NCBI RefSeq assembly: GCF_052113705.1
Contig: NZ_JBGQOG010000004.1
Coordinates: 248,001 to 312,000, forward strand
Source of the DNA: JBGQOG01 sp052113705
Lineage (GTDB): Bacteria > Pseudomonadota > Alphaproteobacteria > Rhodobacterales > Rhodobacteraceae
Length of the DNA: 64,000 bases
Reading direction: 5' to 3'
Numbering within the stretch: the stretch's first letter is position 1; each line of letters opens with the position of its first letter. The position numbers and the translations under genes were made by a program. Shown here in pieces: positions 50,283 through 59,496 of the stretch. The notes below the pieces were generated by a model. It was not told where the DNA came from and ran no database searches. It saw only the letters and a program-made list of their open reading frames with translations.

Positions 50283-50498
50283 TGTTCCGTCCTTTTTTAT
50301 TGCTCTTGCGTTTCCTGGCGTAGCGCCGAATATGGCTTTTACGCCGCGATTCGATATGGCCCACATCACATGTCAGCCATGCGCCTATAGCATGGCTCTC
50401 GTAAGGCGCATACCGTATTTAGTCGGGTTGCCAGAAAGTAGTCGGACATATATAGGTGCGGCGAAATCAGTATCAACCTGTCTGCAAGGTTTAGTCCC

Positions 50499-51062
50499 AT
50501 GCCCAAGATCAACGGCAACGAAATCCGCCCCGGCAATATCCTGGAGCATGACAACGGCCTCTGGGCCGCGGTGAAGGTCAACCACGTGAAACCGGGTAAA
50601 GGCGGCGCCTTCGCTCAGGTCGAGCTGAAGAACCTGCGCGACGGCCGCAAGCTGAACGAGCGCTTCCGGTCGGAAGACAAGGTCGAGCGCGTGCGTCTGG
50701 ACCAGAAAGACCAGCAATTCCTGTACGAAACCGACGGGAAACTGGTGTTCATGGACTCGGAAACCTATGAGCAGACCGAGCTTGACGCCGATCTCCTCGG
50801 CGACCGCCGTCCCTTCCTGCAAGACGGGATGATGGCCACCATCGAGTATTTCGGCGAAGAAGCCCTGACCGTGTCGCTGCCGCAAAAGGTGACCTGCACC
50901 GTGGTCGAGACCGAGCCGGTCGTCAAAGGTCAGACCGCTGCCAACAGCTACAAACCGGCGATCCTCGACAATGGCGTGCGCATCATGGTGCCGCCGTTCA
51001 TCGGCACGGATGAGAAAATCATCGTCAACACCGAGATGTTTGAGTATTCGGAACGCGCCTGA
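50499..51062 (+). CDS. efp: Elongation factor P
   Basis: EF-P relieves ribosome stalling at polyproline stretches. It has 187 residues in three domains. The loop HVKPGKGGAFAQV holds the Lys34 that is normally modified, and the C-terminal OB domain contains GQTAANSYKPAILDNGVRI and ends in VNTEMFEYSERA. Which modification pathway operates (EpmA/EpmB or other) cannot be told from this window. Confidence 0.97.
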   Translation: MPKINGNEIRPGNILEHDNGLWAAVKVNHVKPGKGGAFAQVELKNLRDGRKLNERFRSEDKVERVRLDQKDQQFLYETDGKLVFMDSETYEQTELDADLLGDRRPFLQDGMMATIEYFGEEALTVSLPQKVTCTVVETEPVVKGQTAANSYKPAILDNGVRIMVPPFIGTDEKIIVNTEMFEYSERA

Positions 51063-51098
51063 TCGCGGACCGGCTCACAGCATTGTGACCGCTAACAT

Positions 51099-51129
51099 GA
51101 AAGGCCGCCCGGGTTGGGGCGGCCTTTTT
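51099..51129 (+). terminator. Terminator after efp
   Basis: AAGGCCGCCC (51101-51110) with GGGCGGCCTT (51117-51126), then TTTTG. Confidence 0.88.
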
Positions 51130-51203
51130 GCTGTCTGAAACCCGGATTTCCGCTCAGCCCGAGTTCCGCTAGGCCCGAATTTCCATTCACCCGGATTTCC
51201 TGC

Positions 51204-51959
51204 TCAGAGCGGTGAGAGCGTCGCGTCGCCCGCCTGCATCTGCGGCGCGACGCGGTCCTGGCGCAGATAGGCCAGCGCTTGCCCCCCGGCCTGCGTGTAA
51301 ACGGTGCCCACCGTTTTCCCCTCGGCGGTGATCTCGGTGCCCGGCGGGGCGCTTCCCGCGATGGCCAGCGTGGCGAGGCCCTTCTTCAGCTCGGTCTTGT
51401 GTTTCATGCGGGCGGTGACCTCCTGCCCGACATAGCAGCCCTTGCGGAAATCGACGCCGTGCAGCCGCTCAAACCCCATCTCGAGAATGTAGCTCTCGTT
51501 CGGGATCAGCTCGATGCCGGTCTCGGGGATGGTATGCGCCACGCGCAAGGCTTCCCAATCGGTGGCATCTGCGGCGGGCAACTCCGCTGCGGGGCCGTAG
51601 AGCCGCCAGCCGAGCGCCGGGTGGCGCGGGTCGGGCAGGGCGCCCTCGGGGGCGGGGCCGGACACCTCCGGGGTGCCGCGCACCACGCCGAGATCGGTGG
51701 CGCTGATCTGCACATCGGCCCGCAGTTTGTACATGGAGAGGCGTTGCATCAGCCCGGCGGACAGAGGGGCCGCCACATCCACCAGCAGCCGGTCGCCACC
51801 GTCGATCACGAAGAAATCTGCGAGATACTTGCCCTGCGGCGTCAACAGCGCCGTATAGACCGGCCCCTGCGCCAGACGGCTCAGGTCATTGCTGACCAAC
51901 CCTTGCAGGAAGTTTTGGCGATCAGCCCCGGTCAGCGCGAAAATCTGGCGTTCGGTCAT
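51204..51959 (-). CDS. YgfZ/GcvT-domain folate-binding protein
   Basis: A 251-residue protein of the YgfZ family (relative of the glycine-cleavage T protein) that supports maturation or repair of iron-sulfur proteins, using tetrahydrofolate. The signature KGCYVGQEVTARM, with its conserved Cys, is present near residues 173-185. The N-terminal ALTGADRQNFLQGLVSNDL and LLTPQGKYLADFF are also typical. The ATG at 51959 follows an AGGAGG box. It is divergent from the aminotransferase gene. Confidence 0.9.
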   Translation of the reverse strand: MTERQIFALTGADRQNFLQGLVSNDLSRLAQGPVYTALLTPQGKYLADFFVIDGGDRLLVDVAAPLSAGLMQRLSMYKLRADVQISATDLGVVRGTPEVSGPAPEGALPDPRHPALGWRLYGPAAELPAADATDWEALRVAHTIPETGIELIPNESYILEMGFERLHGVDFRKGCYVGQEVTARMKHKTELKKGLATLAIAGSAPPGTEITAEGKTVGTVYTQAGGQALAYLRQDRVAPQMQAGDATLSPL

Positions 51960-52097
51960 CGGACCCTCCTGTTTTGCAGGCAGGATATAGCCATGCCCCC
52001 CGCAGATGTAAGGGGGGGTGTTACGGGCACAATGCATGCGTTGACCTCTCCCCGGTCAGCTTCTACCGATTGGTCAGGAAACCTCGGAGAACATGCC

Positions 52098-53297
52098 ATG
52101 AGCCTAGCGCAGGGCCGCCCCTATCTTGCCATTCCCGGCCCCTCGACCATGCCCGACCGGGTGTTGGCGGCCATGCATCGCCCGGCGCCCAACATCTACG
52201 AGGGCGCGCTGATCGAAATGACGGCCAGTCTGTTTCCCGATCTCAAGCGTCTGGCGGGCACCCGGCAGCATGTGGCGATCTACATCGCCAATGGGCACGG
52301 GGCCTGGGAGGCGGCGAATGCCAATATGTTTTCGCGCGGCGACAAGGCTTTGGTGCTGGCGACGGGGCGGTTCGGCATTGGCTGGGCGGAATCGGCCCGC
52401 GCTGTCGGGGTGAATGTCGAGCTGGTCGATTTCGGCCTGAAAACCCCGGTGGATCCTGCGCGGGTCGAGGACGCGCTGCGCGCCGATGTGAACCATGAGA
52501 TCCGCGCCGTGCTGATGACGCATGTGGACACCGCCTCGTCGGTCAAGAATGACGTGACGGCGGTGCGGGCGGTGCTGGACGCGCTGGGGCATCCGGCGCT
52601 GTTGGCGGTGGATTGCATCGCTTCGCTCGGCTGTGACGCGTTTCACATGGACGATTGGGGCGTCGATGTGATGGTGGCGGCCAGCCAGAAGGGGATCATG
52701 GTGCCGCCCGGTCTGGGCTTTGTCTGGTTCTCGGACAAGGCGCTGGAGCAGAGCCGCAGCGCCGATTTGGCCACCCCCTATTGGAACTGGACGCCGCGCG
52801 CCTTTGCCAAGGAATATTATCAGAATTTCAACGGCACCGCACCGACGCATCACCTGTTCGGCCTGCGGGAATCCTTGACGATGATCCTGGATGAGGAGGG
52901 GCTGGAACATGTCTGGGCCCGCCATGCCACGCTGGCGCGTTCGGTCTGGGCGGCCTTTGATGCCTGGGGGCAAGGGGCCGATATTGCGCTGAACATCGCC
53001 AATCCGGCGCAGCGCGGCCATTCGGTGACCGCCGCCCGGATCGGCGATGGCGGCGCGCAACGGCTGCGCAGCTGGTGCGAAAGAGAGGCGGGGGTGACCT
53101 TGGGCATCGGACTCGGCATGGCGCTGCCCTCCGCGCCGGAATACGGCAGCTTCCTGCGGGTGGCGCATATGGGACATGTCAATGCGCATATGACCTTTGG
53201 GGTCATCTCGGTGATGGAGGCCGGGATGCGCGCCTTGGGCATTCCGCATGGCGCGGGCGCGCTGGATGCGGCCGCGGCGGTCATCGCGGGTCGCTGA
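52098..53297 (+). CDS. Alanine/serine-glyoxylate aminotransferase family protein
   Basis: A 399-residue class V PLP-dependent aminotransferase. LAIPGPSTMPDRVLAAM opens the fold, VDCIASLGCDAFHMDDWGVD carries the cofactor Asp, and ASQKGIMVPPGLGF holds the Schiff-base Lys198. The match is closest to serine-glyoxylate aminotransferase, which links glyoxylate to glycine while converting serine to hydroxypyruvate. Alanine-glyoxylate or related activity is possible. The frame extends far upstream over the divergent ygfZ, but homology starts at MSLAQGRP. Confidence 0.9.
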   Translation: MSLAQGRPYLAIPGPSTMPDRVLAAMHRPAPNIYEGALIEMTASLFPDLKRLAGTRQHVAIYIANGHGAWEAANANMFSRGDKALVLATGRFGIGWAESARAVGVNVELVDFGLKTPVDPARVEDALRADVNHEIRAVLMTHVDTASSVKNDVTAVRAVLDALGHPALLAVDCIASLGCDAFHMDDWGVDVMVAASQKGIMVPPGLGFVWFSDKALEQSRSADLATPYWNWTPRAFAKEYYQNFNGTAPTHHLFGLRESLTMILDEEGLEHVWARHATLARSVWAAFDAWGQGADIALNIANPAQRGHSVTAARIGDGGAQRLRSWCEREAGVTLGIGLGMALPSAPEYGSFLRVAHMGHVNAHMTFGVISVMEAGMRALGIPHGAGALDAAAAVIAGR

Positions 53298-53318
53298 CAG
53301 AACAAAGCGGGGGTTGAG

Positions 53319-53350
53319 AAACGGCGCCGGGGGCAAACCGGCGCCGTTTT
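53319..53350 (+). terminator. Terminator after the aminotransferase gene
   Basis: AAACGGCGCCGG (53319-53330) with CCGGCGCCGTTT (53338-53349), followed by T and G. Very stable 12-bp stem. Confidence 0.88.
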
Positions 53351-53435
53351 GCTGTTCGCAAGTGATCATATTCCATTTGTTGAATTTGATGATCGCTGCT
53401 AAGCTGCGGCACATTCAGTCAACAGGAGCGTTGTG

Positions 53436-53639
53436 ATGACTCTGGATCGCGTAATCTTGGCCTTTGCGGGTGTGATGATTTTGCTCAGCCTGGCGCTGAC
53501 CTACTTCGTGTCACCCTATTTTGTGTGGCTAACAGCCTTTGTTGGGGTCAATCTGATCCAATCCGCCTTCACCGGCTTTTGCCCGGCGGCCATCGTCTTT
53601 CGCAAAATGGGCATTCGCAGCGGATGCGCCTTTTCGTAG
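53436..53639 (+). CDS. DUF2892 (YgaP-like) small inner-membrane protein
   Basis: A 67-residue protein with two transmembrane helices (LAFAGVMILLSLALTYFV and FVWLTAFVGVNLIQSAF) and the family ending TGFCPAAIVFRKMGIRSGC. In related proteins this domain accompanies a rhodanese and handles sulfur species, but here it stands alone. The ATG at 53436 has AGGAG 7 nt upstream. The GTG three bases earlier is less well placed. Confidence 0.85.
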   Translation: MTLDRVILAFAGVMILLSLALTYFVSPYFVWLTAFVGVNLIQSAFTGFCPAAIVFRKMGIRSGCAFS

Positions 53640-53748
53640 ATCGGCAGGAACCGGAGGGGAAGGGGGAGGGCAGTGGGCGGGAACCCGCTGCCGCGTTGCG
53701 GGTTAACAAGGCGGGGGGCTTTGGCCCCTTTGATGCAAGGAGTCCCTC

Positions 53749-54366
53749 ATGATCCACCGTCGCAACCTTCTGACCGGCTTGGCAAGTTTGCCGTTGCTCT
53801 CCGCTCCGGCGCTGCTCAGCGCCCAGCCCATGGCGGTAATCACCCCCGCGGTGGCGGCGCCCGATACCGCGCCCGTCGCGCGGCCGCTGCCCCCCATCGC
53901 GCCGCAATTCATGCCAACGCCGGTGAACGTGCAGCCCGATCTCATCCCGAATTCCATCATTGTGCTGTCGGATCAGTTCTACCTCTACCACATCACCGCG
54001 CCGGGCAAGGCCATGCGCTATGGGGTGGCGGTCGGCCGGGCAGAACTGGTGTTTCGCGGGCAGGCCGAGGTGGGCCGCAAGGTGGAATGGCCGAGCTGGA
54101 AACCGACGCCCGAGATGATCGCGCGCAGCCCCTCGCATTATGCCAAATACGCCGATGGAATGCCCGGGGGGCCGACCAATCCGCTGGGGGCGCGGGCGCT
54201 CTACCTCTATCAAAACGGCCATGACACCGCGATTCGCATCCATGGCACCACCGAGCCGCAATCGATCGGCTCTGCCGCCTCGAATGGCTGCCTGCGGATG
54301 GTGAATGAGCATGTGATTGCGCTCTATGATCAGGTTGCTTTGGGCACGCCGGTGTTCGTCTATTAA
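53749..54366 (+). CDS. L,D-transpeptidase (YkuD domain)
   Basis: A 205-residue periplasmic enzyme with a signal peptide (MIHRRNLLTGLASLPLLSAP, Tat-like RR). The catalytic block is IHGTTEPQSIGSAASNGCLRM, given here in its two parts IHGTTEPQSIG and SNGCLRM, with His165 and Cys181. Family members make 3-3 peptidoglycan cross-links or attach proteins to the wall. Its length and Pro-rich linker after the signal peptide are usual for Rhodobacterales copies. Confidence 0.92.
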   Translation: MIHRRNLLTGLASLPLLSAPALLSAQPMAVITPAVAAPDTAPVARPLPPIAPQFMPTPVNVQPDLIPNSIIVLSDQFYLYHITAPGKAMRYGVAVGRAELVFRGQAEVGRKVEWPSWKPTPEMIARSPSHYAKYADGMPGGPTNPLGARALYLYQNGHDTAIRIHGTTEPQSIGSAASNGCLRMVNEHVIALYDQVALGTPVFVY

Positions 54367-54456
54367 GGGGCTGCGCGGGGTGGATCGGAATTCAGCTGCA
54401 GCGGCAAAGTTTTCCGCTTGACGTCCCCCGGCGGCTTCACTAGTTAGCCCCCCAAT

Positions 54457-54533
54457 GGCTAGGTAGCTCAGCTGGTTAGAGCACGTGACTCATAATCACG
54501 GGGTCGGGGGTTCGAGTCCCCCCCTCGCCACCA
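54457..54533 (+). tRNA. tRNA-Met (CAT), elongator type
   Basis: GGCTAGGTAGCTCAGCTGG, anticodon arm GTGACTCATAATCAC (anticodon CAT), T-arm GGGGGTTCGAGTCCCCC, and an encoded CCA. The A-rich D-loop and absence of initiator features suggest elongator tRNA-Met. One mismatch is seen in the acceptor stem (position 4-69). Confidence 0.9.
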
Positions 54534-54956
54534 CTTCAACCCTTTGAAATGTATGAAGTAGACGCAAGGCGTCGCTCAGACCCTCTGGGTCCGTTTGCAG
54601 AGGTGTTTGCGGACTTCCTGCTGAAGGAATGCTCTTCCTGCCAGGCAATCGCAGCAATCGCAGATTCTTCGCGCCTCCGGTCGTGTCCGAAAGGGGGGCG
54701 CCAGGGATGGCTTCGGCATCTTTCAGCGTCTGCCCGGTGATACCGGTGGTCTCGGGACGCGAGCATCCGGCCCGTTCCCCGGTGATCATTGCCCCGGCTG
54801 TGCGCAATGTGGGATGAACCGGCCCCGGGCAGATCACTTTCGGGGACATGGTCCCGCGTCAGATTAATACTTGACTCTTTTTATCAAAATACGGAAACCG
54901 ACGAAGCTCCCACCCAATTCCAGGCAGGCCGCATTTTCCAACGCTGGAGACTTCCC
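54534..54956. other. Intergenic stretch after tRNA-Met
   Basis: 423 bp with several short open frames but no recognisable protein. Short duplicated words (AATCGCAGC twice near 54645) occur. The right end should hold the promoter of the beta-propeller gene. No attachment-site repeat was found. Confidence 0.5.
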
Positions 54957-56327
54957 GTGCACAAGAATTCGATCCGCCGCCTTTTCCTGGCCACCGCCCT
55001 TGGTGCGCTGCTGGCCGCACCCGCGCTGGCGCAAAGCGCCTGGACGCCGGGCGTCGAGACGCTGCAGGGCACGATCCGCGCCGGGTCGCGCGATGTGCCG
55101 GTGGTGCCGGGGCAGGTGACGCAGATCACCGGCAGCAGACTGGTGCCGGGTCAGGTCCTGCGGTTGCAGCACGGGGCAGACCTCCTGACCGCCGAGCCGG
55201 TGACCGTGGGCGCCGACGGCAGCTTCAAAGCCGAGATCACGCTGCCCGTCGATGCCGCCCCCGGCCTGCACCCGATCGCGGTGATCGCCGAGGGTCCGGC
55301 GGCTGTGAGCACGGTCCTGCTCAAGGTCTCGGAGGTGGTGCCGCCGCTGAACGAAGCCGCCTTTCACGTGACCACTGCCGAGGTCGGCGAGCGCGCCTAT
55401 CAGGCGGCGCTGTCGGCCGATGGCAAGCTGTTCGTGGCCTCGGCGCGCGGCAAGGGCGAGGTTGCCAGCCGCCTGATGCGTCTGGATGCGGTGACGCTGG
55501 CACCGGAGGCCGAGGCGACGCTGGCGGTTGCCGAAGGCGAGAAGGCGGGGCCGATTGATGTCTTTGGTGTGGGGGTGGATGATGCGCACCGCCGGGTCTG
55601 GACCACCAACACGCTGCATGAAACCGTCACCGTCTACGATGCCGACAGCCTGACGCCGGTCAAGGTCTTTGCCGAAGGCTCGGTTTTGCATCCGCGCGAT
55701 GTGGTGATCGATGCCGCCCGCGGCCGCGCCTATGTCAATGCGGCGCTGACCGGCAAGATCCATGTCTTTGACACGGCGACGCTGGAAGAGCTGGCGCCGA
55801 TCCAGGTCTCGACCGCCGATGGCCGCGAGGCTTTTGCCTCGATGTCGCTTGATCTGGATGCGGTGAACGGCCAGCTCTACACGATCAGCCGTGGCGCGAG
55901 AGCGGTGGCGGCGGTCGATCTGGAAAGCGGCGCGGTGCGGGCTTTCGAGGTGCCGGAACTGAGTCAGGGCTCGGGGGTGGCGCATGACCCGGAAACCGGG
56001 CGGCTTTACGCGGTCAGTCAGGATGGCAACAACCTTGTCGTGCTGGACGGCGCAACTGGCGCCGTGCTGGCGGACACGCAGGTCGGCGCGGGCGCGGTGG
56101 CGGTGGCCTTTGATCCGGTGGCGGGTCAGGCCTATGTGGCGACCCGCGCGGGCGGCACCGTGGCGGTGCTGGACCGCGACGGCACGCTGGTCGGCAACCT
56201 GCCGCTGGGCAAATTGCCCAATGACGTGATCAGCGATGGCAAGGGCGCGGTCTATGCCACCACCATGTTCGGCGCGAGCACCGAGGATGGCGTGCCGGGC
56301 ACCGTGTCGCGCATCGTGGCGAAATAA
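54957..56327 (+). CDS. Secreted YncE-like beta-propeller protein
   Basis: A 456-residue periplasmic protein with a signal peptide (KNSIRRLFLATALGALLAAP, cleavage near ALA-QSAW). After an Ig-like N-terminal region (about 30-130) come repeated blades: RAYQAALSADGKLFVASAR, VYDADSLTPVKVFAEGSVLH, DGATGAVLADTQVGAGAVAV. YncE-type propellers are periplasmic, often iron-responsive, and of unclear function. The GTG at 54957 follows TGGAGA. The upstream frame to 54789 has no homology. Confidence 0.85.
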   Translation: MHKNSIRRLFLATALGALLAAPALAQSAWTPGVETLQGTIRAGSRDVPVVPGQVTQITGSRLVPGQVLRLQHGADLLTAEPVTVGADGSFKAEITLPVDAAPGLHPIAVIAEGPAAVSTVLLKVSEVVPPLNEAAFHVTTAEVGERAYQAALSADGKLFVASARGKGEVASRLMRLDAVTLAPEAEATLAVAEGEKAGPIDVFGVGVDDAHRRVWTTNTLHETVTVYDADSLTPVKVFAEGSVLHPRDVVIDAARGRAYVNAALTGKIHVFDTATLEELAPIQVSTADGREAFASMSLDLDAVNGQLYTISRGARAVAAVDLESGAVRAFEVPELSQGSGVAHDPETGRLYAVSQDGNNLVVLDGATGAVLADTQVGAGAVAVAFDPVAGQAYVATRAGGTVAVLDRDGTLVGNLPLGKLPNDVISDGKGAVYATTMFGASTEDGVPGTVSRIVAK

Positions 56328-56363
56328 GAACGGGGCGGCGGGCTGGTCACCGGCCCGCCGCCG

Positions 56364-56987
56364 TCACGCGCTGACATCTTGTCCGGGGCCAGGTCGCAGA
56401 TCCCTGATGAAGTGATCGAGCGAATGCTGCATCCAGCTTCGCGGATCGCCTTGCGGGCACCACTCGGGGAAGTGACCGTCGATCAGCATCCGGCCAAGAC
56501 CGTAGACAAGTGCGCGACAGGAAAGCAGCACCGTCGGGAGGTCGGCGTCCTGCTGCAAATGCCCGCGGGCGCGGGCCATCGTCAGCAGGGCCAGCATGCG
56601 GTCCCGGATCGCATCATTCTGCCTGCGGGCAGCATCCTCGAGGCGGACCAGATTGCGCTGGCTGATGATGGCGAAATGGGTCGGGTTTTCGGCGACCCAA
56701 TCAAGATAGGCCAGACCAATCCTCCGGATCTGTTCCAGCGGGTCATCATCGGTGGCCAGTTGCCCGGCTTCGACGGCCTGCGCCAGACGTTCCATCGCCT
56801 GCGTGGCCACCGCCGCCAGCAGCGCCTCGCGCGTGGGAAAATGGCGAAACGGGGCCCCCGGCGAGACGCCAACGCGCCGGGCCACATCCCGGACCGACAG
56901 CGCCTCGACACCTGATTCCGCGACGATGGCAGAAGCCGCTGCGATCAGTGCCTTTGCCAGATCGCCGTGATGGTAGGGTTTCGACAT
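56364..56987 (-). CDS. TetR-family regulator
   Basis: A 207-residue repressor. The N-terminal HTH is typical (ALSVRDVARRVGVSPGAPFR followed by HFPTREALLAAVA), and the C-terminal domain resembles WHG-type TetR proteins (HFAIISQRNLV, PEWCPQGDP). It is divergent from a small periplasmic protein. Two copies of a TAATCACTGATTA palindrome lie between them, so it probably represses both genes. Confidence 0.9.
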   Translation of the reverse strand: MSKPYHHGDLAKALIAAASAIVAESGVEALSVRDVARRVGVSPGAPFRHFPTREALLAAVATQAMERLAQAVEAGQLATDDDPLEQIRRIGLAYLDWVAENPTHFAIISQRNLVRLEDAARRQNDAIRDRMLALLTMARARGHLQQDADLPTVLLSCRALVYGLGRMLIDGHFPEWCPQGDPRSWMQHSLDHFIRDLRPGPGQDVSA

Positions 56988-57032
56988 GGGCTTTTCTCCC
57001 GATTTCTGGCCGAGGGCATCCGGTGCAACGAA

Positions 57033-57098
57033 TGTAATCACTGATTATTTACTTTGGAAGTCCGGGCGGCGGGGCTACAAGTAATCACTGATTACATA
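57033..57098. promoter_or_regulatory. Two palindromic operators in the TetR/periplasmic-protein divergent region
   Basis: TGTAATCACTGATTAT (57033-57048) and AGTAATCACTGATTACAT (57080-57097) share TAATCACTGATTA, an inverted repeat TAATCA-C-TGATTA, 47 bp apart, with AT-rich promoter sequence between. Confidence 0.8.
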
Positions 57099-57111
57099 TT
57101 TGAGGATTGCC

Positions 57112-57567
57112 ATGACCAAGATCCGGAACATCCTGCAGGCATTCGCTGTTGCGGCGCCTGTTTTCTGTGGCAGCGCCGCTCTGGCGGAAGATGTGCCGAC
57201 ACTGCGCATCGTCTGGCCACAAGAGGGAATGGCGGTGCCCCTCGGCGCCGACGCGGAAGGCGTCATCGGGGTTGTGGTGGACAGCACCTTCCGCCTTGCA
57301 CCCGCAGGGAGTTGTGGTGATGATCCGCAGTGCGGCCATGTCCATCTGAAAATCGATCCGGAGGGCGACGACTGCAACATCCCGGGCCGCGCCTACAACA
57401 GCATGAACAGCGACTTTGGCGGTCCTCTGATCATCGCGCGCTTCGGACATTGCAGCGGTCGCGCCGGCGACCATGTGATCGGCGTGTTGCTCGCGGATGA
57501 CCATCACCAGCCGGTTCTGGTGGATGGGCGGCCCGTCACGGCGCTGGTCAAAGTCACCACGGAGTGA
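57112..57567 (+). CDS. Small secreted protein of unknown function
   Basis: A 151-residue protein with a signal peptide (MTKIRNILQAFAVAAPVFCG ... ALA-EDVP). The mature part has paired cysteines (GSCGDDPQCGHVHLKIDPEG, DDCNIPG, GHCSGRAGDHV) and His-rich stretches (CGHVHL, ADDHHQP), suggesting a disulfide-stabilised beta-sandwich that might bind metal. The divergent TetR regulator and its two operators suggest induction by a small molecule. Function unknown. Confidence 0.8.
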   Translation: MTKIRNILQAFAVAAPVFCGSAALAEDVPTLRIVWPQEGMAVPLGADAEGVIGVVVDSTFRLAPAGSCGDDPQCGHVHLKIDPEGDDCNIPGRAYNSMNSDFGGPLIIARFGHCSGRAGDHVIGVLLADDHHQPVLVDGRPVTALVKVTTE

Positions 57568-57959
57568 GGGCCCGGGGCCCATTGCTGACTGGCCGCTGAG
57601 GGTCCCGCCCGCCTTGTGGCCGCGCGCCGCGCCCTTTTGAACGCCCGCGCCGAAACGGCCGGTCGGGGCGTGGCGCAGCAGGATCCGGGTACGCCTGCAA
57701 GGGGGCACGCGCCATTCTGCGGCAGGTGCGCCCGCGGCCAAGGTATTGCGTCTGGCGGGCCCGTCAGAACACCCGCAAGACCTCGGGCAGCCCCCGTTGA
57801 AGGCGGATATGCAGATCATGCGTCTATGATCCGCAGCTTTCGGCGTTTCGGTGGGTTCACGCCCGGCACGGTTCCGCCTGACCTGCCGTTGCCAGGCATC
57901 CACACCTATCGGTCCGATTTGTTCAAGACCAACCGGATGGCCTCGTATAGACCCAGCTG
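57568..57959. other. Intergenic stretch
   Basis: 392 bp without a recognisable gene. Only short unrelated frames on both strands. Confidence 0.5.
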
Positions 57960-58355
57960 ATGAAACTGGGATACACCATGATTTATGGAACAGATATGCC
58001 CAAAACGATCGCATTCTACGAGGCCGCCTTCGGGCTCGCGCCGCGCTTTATCCATGAAAGCAGTCTCTATGCCGAAATGGAAACGGGGGAGACCACACTG
58101 GCCTTTGCGGGGATCGAGGCCGCCGAGATGAACGGCCTCGCCTTGATGCCAAACCGCCCGGAGCGGCCCGCCGCTGCGTGGGACATCTGTTTTGTCACCG
58201 ATGATGTGGCATGCGCCTATAACCGCGAGCTGTCTGCGGGCTGCAGACCCGTCAGCGCGACGTGCATCAAGCCATGGGGTCAGATCGTGTCTTATGTCCG
58301 CGATCTGGACGGCTGTATCGTCGAGATTGCCTCTCCCATCGGGGGTACGGCCTGA
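57960..58355 (+). CDS. VOC-superfamily (glyoxalase/bleomycin-resistance-like) protein
   Basis: A 131-residue protein with two beta-alpha-beta-beta-beta modules. MKLGYTMIYGTDMPKTIAFY starts the first, and IVSYVRDLDGCIVEIASPIG ends the second with the conserved Glu. The first metal His of glyoxalases is absent, so it may be a ligand-binding or isomerase type. The nearest downstream gene starts 1 bp after its stop. Confidence 0.87.
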   Translation: MKLGYTMIYGTDMPKTIAFYEAAFGLAPRFIHESSLYAEMETGETTLAFAGIEAAEMNGLALMPNRPERPAAAWDICFVTDDVACAYNRELSAGCRPVSATCIKPWGQIVSYVRDLDGCIVEIASPIGGTA

Positions 58356-58356
58356 C

Positions 58357-58725
58357 ATGGAGGATGCGGAGAAGGCGGCGGTACTCGAAAGCTTGGTGGA
58401 AATGGTGCTGGAGCGGGCGCCGGATGCCCTTCTGCGGCCGATGTATGGCGGCACGGTGATCGAGCTTGAGCCAGGCAATCCCCAGAGCCGCATCGGTGGC
58501 TTTTACCTCTACGCCGGGCATGTCTCATTCGAGTTCGCCAAGGGCTTTCAGCTGCAAGACCCGGACGCGCTGCTGGAAGGGACGGGCAAGTTCAGGCGGC
58601 ACGTCAAGTTGCGGTGTGTCGCCGACATCAGGACCAAAACGCTCGGGCGTTTTCTGGATCAGGCGGTCGCGCTGTGCCAGATGCGCCCGGCGGGCCCTCG
58701 CCGCCTTGCCGGACCGCCCCTCTAG
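58357..58725 (+). CDS. DUF1801-domain protein
   Basis: A 122-residue cytosolic protein. FYLYAGHVSFEFAKGFQLQD, then GTGKFRRHVKLRC and TLGRFLDQAVAL match the DUF1801 fold (ExsG/YdhG type), of unknown biochemical role. It is in an operon with the VOC gene. The ATG at 58357 was chosen at the start of homology. Confidence 0.82.
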   Translation: MEDAEKAAVLESLVEMVLERAPDALLRPMYGGTVIELEPGNPQSRIGGFYLYAGHVSFEFAKGFQLQDPDALLEGTGKFRRHVKLRCVADIRTKTLGRFLDQAVALCQMRPAGPRRLAGPPL

Positions 58726-58875
58726 GGTCGGAAGCTCCCATGCCGGGACGCGGCGACCCCCGGACGCGGCACTCCCGGTCTCGGGCCCTGTGGCAGAACA
58801 GCCCGGGCGCAACGATCGCGGGTGCCGACTGCATGCCTGTCCGCGACGTCAGCGTTGCTGCCCAAATGTGTCAGT

Positions 58876-59496
58876 TCAACGCAGCGCCACCCCACGCGCA
58901 CGCATCTTCGCTTCTGCCCTGTCGCTCTGTGCGGCGGACAGGGTCGCCTCTTTCACGACGCTGACCTCGTAACCGCGGTTTCGTGCGGCCAGCGCCGTTT
59001 TCAACACGCAATGGTTCAGATCCAGCCCCGCGATGCGCAGCTTTCCGATCCCGCGCTTGGTCAATACTGCGTCTAGCGCACCCGTTTCGAAGGCGTCCTG
59101 AACCCGCTTGACCAGAACCTGATCGGCCTTTCCCGCGAACGGTTCTGCCAGCGCGGTGCCGGCGCTGCCTTCAACGGCCCATCCCTTCATCATCAGCCGT
59201 GCGATGGCTTTGGTCGACGGGATCGACCACTCTTGCCGAAGCGCGATAATCTGATGGCCCTGTGCCCGTGCCGCAGCGATCTCGCGCAGGATCGCGCGCT
59301 CGGCTGCTTGCTTTGCCGCATCGGAATAGGGGCCGTGATCCCAGAATACGGATTGCAGATCGATGAGCAGAAGCGCTGTGTTCTCGCGTGGCGCAATCGG
59401 TGTTCCGCGACTGACGGCGCCAATCTTCCAAACGCCAAGCGCAAGCCAGCCAAACCCCAGAAGCGCCGTGGCCACCACCAGATAAGCAACCGTCAT
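58876..59496 (-). CDS. Membrane-anchored isochorismatase-family cysteine hydrolase
   Basis: A 206-residue protein. An N-terminal membrane helix (about 2-23) is followed by the cysteine-hydrolase fold with catalytic Asp46 (LLLIDLQ), Lys130 (VLVKRVQDAF) and Cys163 (GLDLNHCVLK). Members hydrolyse amides (nicotinamide, carbamoyl, ureide) or isochorismate. The membrane anchor is unusual. Its start overlaps the stop of the MarR gene (ATGA at 59493-59496). Confidence 0.87.
   Translation of the reverse strand: MTVAYLVVATALLGFGWLALGVWKIGAVSRGTPIAPRENTALLLIDLQSVFWDHGPYSDAAKQAAERAILREIAAARAQGHQIIALRQEWSIPSTKAIARLMMKGWAVEGSAGTALAEPFAGKADQVLVKRVQDAFETGALDAVLTKRGIGKLRIAGLDLNHCVLKTALAARNRGYEVSVVKEATLSAAQSDRAEAKMRARGVALR

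Noticed and set aside
51279..52097. Extended N-terminus of the aminotransferase frame
   Set aside because: It is antisense to ygfZ and the aminotransferase homology begins at 52098 after a suitable start.
54496..54849. Minus-strand frame ending RGGLEPPTP
   Set aside because: That ending is the familiar spurious translation of a tRNA gene (here tRNA-Met) and the remainder shows no protein character.
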